In this document: positions 15,345 to 20,876 of the stretch, piece after piece
How the letters are laid out: every line of letters begins with the position of its first letter
Numbering within the stretch: the stretch's first letter is position 1
Source: an uncultured Gemella sp.
GTDB lineage: Bacteria; Bacillota; Bacilli; Staphylococcales; Gemellaceae
Direction of reading: 5' to 3'
Assembly (NCBI GenBank): GCA_900555985.1
Contig: USNF01000016.1
Span: 1 to 20,876, forward strand
Length of the DNA: 20,876 bases
The notes under the pieces: model-generated
Databases searched by the model: none
Told to the model about the DNA's origin: nothing
What the model saw: only the letters and a program-made list of their open reading frames with translations
Translations under genes and position numbers: made by a program

Positions 15345-15935
15345 ATGATTATAGGAATTACTGGAAGTATTGCGTGTGGAAAAAGTACAGTGTCTGGTTA
15401 TCTAAAAAGTAAAGGTTATGTTGTTATAGATGCTGATAAAATTGGACACGAGGCTTTAGATAGTGATTATGTTAAAGAAAAATTAATATTAACATTTGGT
15501 AATGATATACTAGAAAATAATAAAATTAATAGACGAAAACTAGGAGAGCTTGTTTTTGGAAAAAGTAACAATCTAAATATTTTAAATAGTATTATACATC
15601 CTGAAATTAGAAAAAAAATTTTAGAAAAAATTGATAAAAATAATGATCAAGAATTTATATTTATTGATGTTGCATTACTTTTTGAAGCTAAATTTGATGA
15701 TTTAGTTGATAAAATTATTGTAGTTTATGTGGATAAAAATACACAGTTAACTCGTTTAATGAAAAGAAATTCTATTTCAGAAAAGGAAGCTTTAAGTAGA
15801 ATAGTGAGCCAAATGAGTCCTCTAGAAAAAGCGAAGTTAGGAGATTATACGATAAATAACAATCTTGATGTTATTAATACTTATGAACAGGTTGATAAAG
15901 TACTTTCAGAATTAAAGAAAGGGTGTTGTAAATAG
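15345..15935 (+). CDS. coaE: Dephospho-CoA kinase CoaE
   Basis: CoaE phosphorylates the 3'-hydroxyl of dephospho-CoA with ATP, the last step of coenzyme A synthesis, in the cytoplasm. The 196 residues match the family length. The P-loop GITGSIACGKST lies at 4-15. The substrate-binding segment VIDADKIGHEAL (31-42) and the later block FIDVALLFEAKFDDLVDKIIVVYVD are typical, as is the lid region LMKRNSISEKEALSRIVSQM. GGAGATGATG precedes the ATG; the frame from the earlier ATG at 15331 closes within a few codons. Its stop abuts the ecsA start, so the two are probably coupled. Confidence 0.96.
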   Translation: MIIGITGSIACGKSTVSGYLKSKGYVVIDADKIGHEALDSDYVKEKLILTFGNDILENNKINRRKLGELVFGKSNNLNILNSIIHPEIRKKILEKIDKNNDQEFIFIDVALLFEAKFDDLVDKIIVVYVDKNTQLTRLMKRNSISEKEALSRIVSQMSPLEKAKLGDYTINNNLDVINTYEQVDKVLSELKKGCCK

Positions 15936-16679
15936 ATGGATAATATTTTAAAAATAAAAAACTTAACAGGTGGATACAATAGAAAAAAAATAATTGAAAA
16001 TATTAATATTGAAATACCTGAGGGTAGTATTACTGCGCTTATTGGATTAAATGGTGCAGGAAAAAGTACAACTATAAAACATATATTAGGACTACTTAGA
16101 CCTATGGAAGGTGAAATAATAGTTGATAATAAAACAATAACTAGTGATAATGAAAATTATCGTAGAAGTATTAGTTATATACCTGAATCACCAGTGTTAT
16201 ATGAAGAGTTAACACTTGAAGAACATATCAATTTAACGGCAATGGCTTATGGTTTAGATATGGAAGAAACATGGAAAAAAGCAGATATATTATTAAATTT
16301 ATTTAAATTAAAAGATAAGAAAAAATTCTTTCCAGTTCATTTTTCAAAAGGAATGAAGCAAAAAGTTATGATAATTTGTGCTTTTTTAGTTGAGCCAAAA
16401 TTATATATTATAGATGAACCATTTCTTGGTCTAGATCCAATAGCTATCAATGATTTAATAAATCTTATGTGTGATAGAAGAGACAGTGGAGCAAGTATAC
16501 TTATGTCTACACATATACTAGCAACTGCTGAGAAGTACTGTGATAACTTTCTAATAATTCATGAAGGAAAAATTCTAGCTAATGGAAATCTAGAAAAATT
16601 ACGTGTTGAATTTAATATGCCAGGTGCAACTTTAGATGAAATATATATATCTTTAACTACTAGAGGTCAAGATGAGTAA
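15936..16679 (+). CDS. ecsA: ABC transporter ATP-binding protein EcsA
   Basis: This is the ATPase subunit of an Ecs-type ABC transporter. In B. subtilis, ecs mutants are pleiotropic, with defects in secretion, competence and control of membrane proteolysis; the transported substrate is not firmly known. The 247 residues equal the size of B. subtilis EcsA. Motifs seen: Walker A GLNGAGKST (37-45), signature FSKGMKQK (136-143), Walker B LYIIDEP (156-162), D-loop GLDP (165-168) and the switch histidine H193. The Q-loop position holds E84 in YIPESP rather than glutamine. The assignment rests mainly on the EcsB-like partner gene, whose ATG overlaps this stop by eight bases. AAAGGGTG at the end of coaE serves as ribosome-binding site. 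Confidence 0.88.
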   Translation: MDNILKIKNLTGGYNRKKIIENINIEIPEGSITALIGLNGAGKSTTIKHILGLLRPMEGEIIVDNKTITSDNENYRRSISYIPESPVLYEELTLEEHINLTAMAYGLDMEETWKKADILLNLFKLKDKKKFFPVHFSKGMKQKVMIICAFLVEPKLYIIDEPFLGLDPIAINDLINLMCDRRDSGASILMSTHILATAEKYCDNFLIIHEGKILANGNLEKLRVEFNMPGATLDEIYISLTTRGQDE

Positions 16680-17910
16680 TATAGAAAATATATTTATTGA
16701 TAGAAGTAAAAGAGAAAGAGAAACTAGACTAAAATATAGTAAGTACATATTTAATTCGCACCTGATTATGTTTCTTATTATAGTAGCTGGGGCAGTAATA
16801 ATTAATTACTCTAGTTGGCTAACAAGGGCAAGTAATTTTGAGTTATATACGGTTTTTATTGTTGTAAGCATTTTGTTTAGTTACTTATTAGTAGCTTCAA
16901 AGGTGAAGACATACATAGAAGAAGCTGATTCCGTATTTTTATTACCATTGGAACAGTTTTATTCAAAAATAGCTTCAAAAACAGTTTTAGTAACGTATAC
17001 TCAACAACTTATTTTACTGGTTATTTTTTATTTCATAACGAAACCAATAACAGATAAAATTGGTAGTTTTAATAAACTTGGGTTAGTAATTTTAATTATT
17101 CTAATTGCTTTTAATAATCTATTTAAATTAGCTGAAGTAGTTTATTTTCAAGAAAAAGCATCGACGAAGGGTCTACTGTTTATAACTATATTCAGTCAAA
17201 TAGTTGGGATATTTTTAAAACTAAATTATAGTTTGTATTTAGGTATTATATTATTTATACTTCTTATATTTATTTCAGTTCAAGAATATAATAAATTAAA
17301 AAAAGAAGTAGGTAAGGAAGCAGAATTTTATTATTTATTAAAATGGAATGAAGCTGCAGAGTATGATAAGCATAGGAAAGAAAGATACTTGAAATTTGTT
17401 AATATGTTTGTTGACGTACCACTAAAAGGTATTAGAGTTTCTAGAAGAAAGTATTTTGATATTCTATTACCTAAATTAAAGAGAAATAATTTTAACCAAG
17501 AAAATAGTTTTAGTTACTATTATTATAGAGTATTTCTTCGTCAAGAAAATACAATATATTTAGTATTAAGATTAATGTTGATTGCAGGAATTATTATTTC
17601 TAGCTTCAATAATATCTATGTTAGTGTGGCTACTATTATTTCTTATAATTATTTAGCAATTATTCAGCTTGTTCCATTATATAAACAGATAACTAATAAT
17701 ATATGGCACAATATTTTACCAGTAAGTGAAAAAATTAAAGTAACTAGCTTTAAGAAATTATTAACTATTGTTATGCTTGTATCTAGCGTTATTTTGACTT
17801 TAGTAAGTATATTTTTGGGAGAATTAAATCTATTTAACTTTATAGCTAATATCTCAGCTTTTATTTTTTCAAGTATATTAACGAAAGTGTTTATTTCAAA
17901 AGTAAAATAA
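16672..17910 (+). CDS. ecsB: ABC transporter permease EcsB
   Basis: This is the membrane subunit that pairs with EcsA. The 412 residues are close to the roughly 408 of B. subtilis EcsB. The layout is a basic cytoplasmic N-terminus, membrane segments near 29-46, 60-76, 105-122 and 137-152, a further hydrophobic pair to about 205, a charged cytoplasmic region (about 207-290) and three or four C-terminal membrane segments. EEADSVFLLPLEQFY (about 83-97) and FVDVPLKGIRVSRRKYFD in the cytoplasmic part are the EcsB-like blocks. No ATPase motif is present. The third gene of the Bacillus operon, ecsC, is missing; a flavoprotein gene follows after 13 bases. Confidence 0.86.
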   Translation: MSNIENIFIDRSKRERETRLKYSKYIFNSHLIMFLIIVAGAVIINYSSWLTRASNFELYTVFIVVSILFSYLLVASKVKTYIEEADSVFLLPLEQFYSKIASKTVLVTYTQQLILLVIFYFITKPITDKIGSFNKLGLVILIILIAFNNLFKLAEVVYFQEKASTKGLLFITIFSQIVGIFLKLNYSLYLGIILFILLIFISVQEYNKLKKEVGKEAEFYYLLKWNEAAEYDKHRKERYLKFVNMFVDVPLKGIRVSRRKYFDILLPKLKRNNFNQENSFSYYYYRVFLRQENTIYLVLRLMLIAGIIISSFNNIYVSVATIISYNYLAIIQLVPLYKQITNNIWHNILPVSEKIKVTSFKKLLTIVMLVSSVILTLVSIFLGELNLFNFIANISAFIFSSILTKVFISKVK

Positions 17911-17923
17911 AGGAGTAATAATC

Positions 17924-19324
17924 ATGAAGAATATAGCAATAATTGGTGGAGGTCTATCTGGAGTATGTTGCGCTTATTACTTGGATAAATTTTCAGGTAT
18001 AAATTCAAAAAAATTTAATATTGATTTAATTGAAAAGGATCTTGAGTTTGCTAAAAATAAATTTGGTAAGTTTCAATATGGACAAGAAATTTATGACAAT
18101 GGTTGGCATGGTTCTGTAAGTGAACAAGGTGCATTATTTTATTTAATAATAGAATTGGGATTACATAGGTATTTAATGCGAAGTAGTGATACTAAAAAGG
18201 TCTTTTATACAAAAGAAGGAATTAAGTATTTGCCTGAAAAGATGCTATATGGATATCCTTTAGATAAAAGTGAGTTATTACTCTCTGATTTATTTACTTT
18301 TAAAGAGAAAATATCTATTTTGTATAATATGCATAATACATTAGAAGATGAAAATATTCAGCAGCTAACGGTTGAAGAATTTTTTAAGGAAAATCTTAAT
18401 GAACATATATACAATAAATTAATAGAACCATTACTTACAAGTCATTATGGAAGTGAAGTGTCACTTCAGAATATGGTTAGTTTAATGCCAGAATTATCGT
18501 TTTTAACTATTCAAAGGGAAGATATAAGCAAAGTTTTACAAGAAATGTATAATCGAAAAGTTATCGATAATATAACAATAGGGTCAGAATATAGATTGAA
18601 ATTCACATTGAAATCCTTTGTAGAAACGTTAGAGTCTAATTTTTCAGATAAAGTTTTCTTGGAAACTCATAGAAAAGTTGAGAAAATAGAGAAGCAAGGT
18701 GATAGATATCTTGTTTATTCGAATGGTAGTATATATGAATATGACTATGTCATTCTTACTCTAAATCATAATAGTTTTTTACCATGGTTTAACGAAGATT
18801 CAAAAGTAAAAGAATTCTATAATCATGTAAGTTATGTTTCTAATATAGTAGTAACTTTTGTTTTTAAACGAGAAGAATTACATATAAATAGAGAAATTGG
18901 AGAAATAGTATTTCCTAGTGATGCAAGTAAATATATAACAAAATTAGAGTACGTAAGTAATAAATGGATAGATATAAAAATGAGTGGTATTCAAATTGTT
19001 AGAGCATATGTAAATAGACAAGATGCAGTAGAAAGTCTGACTAATAAAACCAATGAAGAGATAAGAGATTTACTAATTGAAGAAATGAAAGAAGTTCATG
19101 GTTTTGTAGGAAATATCGAAAGATATTATATAAGTAGGGTCACTAATAACTACCGTTTTTGTGATAATTATTATAATGATAATATAAATGAATTTTCAGA
19201 ATATATAAAAGAAAAATACCCTAATTTATATATTATTGGAAATTCAAAAAAAGCGACAAATATTGAAAATACAATATTAGAAGCAAAAGAAACAGCAAAG
19301 GAAATTTTAGAAAGTATTAAATAA
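17924..19324 (+). CDS. Divergent HemY/CgoX-like FAD-dependent oxidoreductase
   Basis: The 466-residue protein is a flavoprotein of the amine oxidase/protoporphyrinogen oxidase fold. It opens with the dinucleotide-binding motif IIGGGLSGVCCAYYL (6-20), with the ribose-binding acid at E37 (DLIEKD). Length and several blocks follow B. subtilis HemY (coproporphyrinogen III oxidase, about 470 residues): LTVEEFF...LIEPLLTSHYG (148-176), the IVRAYV strand (358-363) and the C-terminal YPNLYIIGNS (432-441). The second FAD contact, usually a Gly-Gly after the acidic residue (RVGGKI-like), reads FGKFQYG (47-53) here, and the usual C-terminal G-x-G-I-P-D type segment is KKATNIENT. No membrane segment is seen. 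AAGGAG lies before ATG, and it belongs to the coaE-ecsAB-pepA run. With no other heme gene here and key contacts altered, the substrate is open. Confidence 0.7.
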   Translation: MKNIAIIGGGLSGVCCAYYLDKFSGINSKKFNIDLIEKDLEFAKNKFGKFQYGQEIYDNGWHGSVSEQGALFYLIIELGLHRYLMRSSDTKKVFYTKEGIKYLPEKMLYGYPLDKSELLLSDLFTFKEKISILYNMHNTLEDENIQQLTVEEFFKENLNEHIYNKLIEPLLTSHYGSEVSLQNMVSLMPELSFLTIQREDISKVLQEMYNRKVIDNITIGSEYRLKFTLKSFVETLESNFSDKVFLETHRKVEKIEKQGDRYLVYSNGSIYEYDYVILTLNHNSFLPWFNEDSKVKEFYNHVSYVSNIVVTFVFKREELHINREIGEIVFPSDASKYITKLEYVSNKWIDIKMSGIQIVRAYVNRQDAVESLTNKTNEEIRDLLIEEMKEVHGFVGNIERYYISRVTNNYRFCDNYYNDNINEFSEYIKEKYPNLYIIGNSKKATNIENTILEAKETAKEILESIK

Positions 19325-19336
19325 TAAAAGAGAGGA

Positions 19337-19349
19337 CGTACTAAGTACG
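19337..19349 (+). repeat. Small inverted repeat just before pepA
   Basis: CGTAC (19337-19341) and GTACG (19345-19349) can form a 5-bp hairpin with a TAA loop. It lies between a purine-rich stretch AGAGAGGA (19329-19336) and GGTGATG at the pepA start, and may affect access to the ribosome-binding site. Confidence 0.4.
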
Positions 19350-19359
19350 GGTGATGAAA

Positions 19360-20775
19360 ATGAAATTTAATGTAAATAAAAAAGAAGGAATAAATATAGC
19401 TCTTGTTTTTGAAGGAGAAAATATTGAAAATAGAGTACTAAATTATGCTAAAGAAAATGATTTATTTTCGGGGAAATTAGGAGAATTTTATAGCTATTTA
19501 CCTTTTGACGGTGTTAAGCAAATATTAGTAGGACTTGGAAAAAAAGAAGAATTAAAAGATGACGAAGTAAGAGAAGTATTTTTCAAATTAGTTAAATCAC
19601 TTTTAAAAAATAAAGAGTTTGAGGCTCAAGTTGAAGTTCCATATATAGAGCAAATTGATAAAAATAATTTTGTAAAAGCATTAGTAGAAGGATCTTTACA
19701 TGCAACATATAGATTTGATAAATATAAAACTGATAAAAAAGAATTACCAGAAATAACTATTAATATTTTAGTGGATGTAGATGTGTCAGAAGATATCAAA
19801 GAAGCGGAAGCTGTAATAGAAGGAATATTCTTCGCTAGAGATTTAGTAAATGAAAGAGCAGAGTATCTATATCCTGAAACACTAGCTAATATAGCTAAAA
19901 GTGAATTAAGTCCATTAGGTGTAGAAGTTGATGTATATGATGAAAAACAATGTGAAGAATTAGGATTAAAAGGATTATTAGCTGTAGGTCGTGCTTCTGA
20001 AAGAAAACCTAGATTTATTGTAATGAAATATCTAAATAATAAAGATGATAAAGAGGTTATTGGGCTAGTAGGTAAAGGAGTAACATATGATACAGGGGGT
20101 TATTCAATAAAACCAACAGCTAATAGCATGGATATAATGCACTGTGATATGGGAGGTGCTGGAACAGTATTAGGTACAATGAAACTTATAGCAACTAGAA
20201 AAATTAAGAAAAACGTTATAGCTGTTGTAGGTGCTTGTGAAAATATGATTTCTGGGAACTCTTATAAACCAGGAGATATAATACCAACTTTATCTGGTAA
20301 AACTGTAGAAGTTCTTAATACTGATGCAGAAGGAAGAATAACATTAGCTGATTCAGTTTATTATGTTACAAATGAATTGAAAGTTAATAAAGTGATTGAT
20401 TTGGCAACACTAACTGGAGCATGTTTAGTAGCATTAGGAGAAGTATATACTGGAGCAGTTACAAATAACCAAGATTTCTATAATGAATTAAGTCAAGCTG
20501 CTAAATCAGCGGGTGAACGTGTTTGGCAAATGCCAGCGGATGATAGTTTTAGAAAATTAAATAAATCATCAGTAGCGGATATAAAAAATACAGGTGGACG
20601 TTTAGGTGGTACCATTACTGCAGGACTGTTCATAGAATATTTCTTAGCTAATAATGTACCATGGATACACTTAGATATTGCAGGAACAGCATATTTATCT
20701 AAACCAGAGAAATATTTACCAAAAGGCGCAACAGGAATACATGTAAAAACATTATATAATTTGTTAAATAAATAA
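19360..20775 (+). CDS. pepA: Leucyl aminopeptidase, M17 family (PepA)
   Basis: This is a cytosolic two-metal aminopeptidase that removes N-terminal residues, preferring leucine and similar side chains, and works as a hexamer. The catalytic domain is complete: GKGVTYDTGGYSIKP from residue 238 (metal ligands K239 and D244), HCDMGGAG, and NTDAEGR (320-326, with metal-binding D and E and the catalytic R). The N-terminal substrate-independent domain covers about 1-160. I chose ATG 19360 because GGTGAT (19350-19355), a match to the end of the anti-Shine-Dalgarno region, is correctly placed; ATG 19354 and GTG 19351 are alternatives adding two or three residues. A small hairpin lies just upstream. 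It is the last gene of the coaE operon, and a terminator follows. Confidence 0.95.
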   Translation: MKFNVNKKEGINIALVFEGENIENRVLNYAKENDLFSGKLGEFYSYLPFDGVKQILVGLGKKEELKDDEVREVFFKLVKSLLKNKEFEAQVEVPYIEQIDKNNFVKALVEGSLHATYRFDKYKTDKKELPEITINILVDVDVSEDIKEAEAVIEGIFFARDLVNERAEYLYPETLANIAKSELSPLGVEVDVYDEKQCEELGLKGLLAVGRASERKPRFIVMKYLNNKDDKEVIGLVGKGVTYDTGGYSIKPTANSMDIMHCDMGGAGTVLGTMKLIATRKIKKNVIAVVGACENMISGNSYKPGDIIPTLSGKTVEVLNTDAEGRITLADSVYYVTNELKVNKVIDLATLTGACLVALGEVYTGAVTNNQDFYNELSQAAKSAGERVWQMPADDSFRKLNKSSVADIKNTGGRLGGTITAGLFIEYFLANNVPWIHLDIAGTAYLSKPEKYLPKGATGIHVKTLYNLLNK

Positions 20776-20782
20776 ATATAGA

Positions 20783-20819
20783 GTTCAAGGATATAAAATA
20801 TTATATTCTTGAACTTTTT
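20783..20819 (+). terminator. Intrinsic terminator after pepA
   Basis: GTTCAAGGATATA (20783-20795) pairs with TATATTCTTGAAC (20802-20814), with one G-U pair and a six-base loop, and TTTTT follows (20815-20819). It ends the coaE-pepA operon. Confidence 0.9.
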
Positions 20820-20825
20820 AATTAA

Positions 20826-20876
20826 TGGCTTAAGCCAGTTGAGGAGGCGAAGTCTCCGAAACAAAAAACCACCCGC
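20826..20876. repeat. Palindrome-rich edge, possible IS200/IS605-type element end (partial)
   Basis: Directly after the pepA terminator come the perfect 12-base palindrome TGGCTTAAGCCA (20826-20837), a hairpin GGAGGC-GAA-GTCTCC (20843-20857, one G-U pair), and then AAAAAACCACCCGC running into the window end, which looks like the left arm of a further G/C-rich hairpin. The local base composition is much richer in G+C than the rest of the window. Closely spaced imperfect hairpins of this kind mark the ends of IS200/IS605-family elements and derived repeats. No transposase gene is in view, so the family assignment is an inference. Confidence 0.35.

Noticed and set aside
20493..20864. Minus-strand open frame spanning the pepA end and the terminal repeat
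   Set aside because: It runs opposite the pepA catalytic domain and through the terminator, and it starts with TTG inside the palindromic repeat; it matches nothing I know.
1..20876. Prophage, defence island or secondary-metabolite cluster
   Set aside because: All genes except the first unknown one belong to recognised housekeeping families, on one strand and with uniform AT-rich composition. No integrase, toxin-antitoxin pair or nuclease is seen.

Overview
This 20.9 kb window comes from an AT-rich, low-GC Gram-positive bacterium of the Bacillales type. The helicase-loader pair dnaB-dnaI, the gene order mraZ-rsmH-ftsL-PBP-mraY-murD-divIB-ftsA-ftsZ (the staphylococcal arrangement) and the ecsA-ecsB pair all point there. 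A Gemella-like organism is my best guess, but it rests on general similarity and was not tested. Every gene is on the + strand, in the same direction as the rRNA gene at the left end.

Layout. (1) 1-122: 3' part of a 5S rRNA gene and its terminator. (2) 166-3506: a promoter, an unrecognised gene, dnaB and dnaI, closed by a terminator with a 20-bp stem. (3) 3567-10937: the division and cell-wall (dcw) operon from mraZ to divIB, preceded by three GTGG direct repeats with a 10-bp period that look like MraZ boxes, and closed by a terminator. (4) 11041-13655: ftsA-ftsZ with their own promoter region and terminator. (5) 13693-15260: a single-gene unit for an amino-acid permease. (6) 15308-20819: an apparent operon coaE-ecsA-ecsB-(HemY-like flavoprotein)-pepA. 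(7) 20821-20876: palindromic sequence that looks like the edge of a repeat or insertion element, cut by the window end.

How the genes work together. DnaB and DnaI load the replicative helicase. MraY and MurD make peptidoglycan precursor, and the class B PBP crosslinks septal wall. FtsL and DivIB form the divisome core with the PBP. FtsZ forms the ring and FtsA tethers it to the membrane. The last operon joins CoA synthesis, an Ecs-type exporter, a flavoprotein and an M17 peptidase.

The points most worth a second look are: a DnaI that lacks the cysteines of the family's N-terminal zinc site; an FtsZ whose C-terminal tail lacks the usual D-I/V-P-x-F core; a divergent HemY/CgoX-like flavoprotein beside ecsAB with no other heme gene in view; and an unknown gene overlapping dnaB. 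I found no clearly new multi-gene system. No gene-free stretch exceeds 300 bases; the longest is the 229-base ftsA leader. The window starts inside a 5S gene and ends inside a likely repeat, as expected for a whole draft contig broken at repeats.
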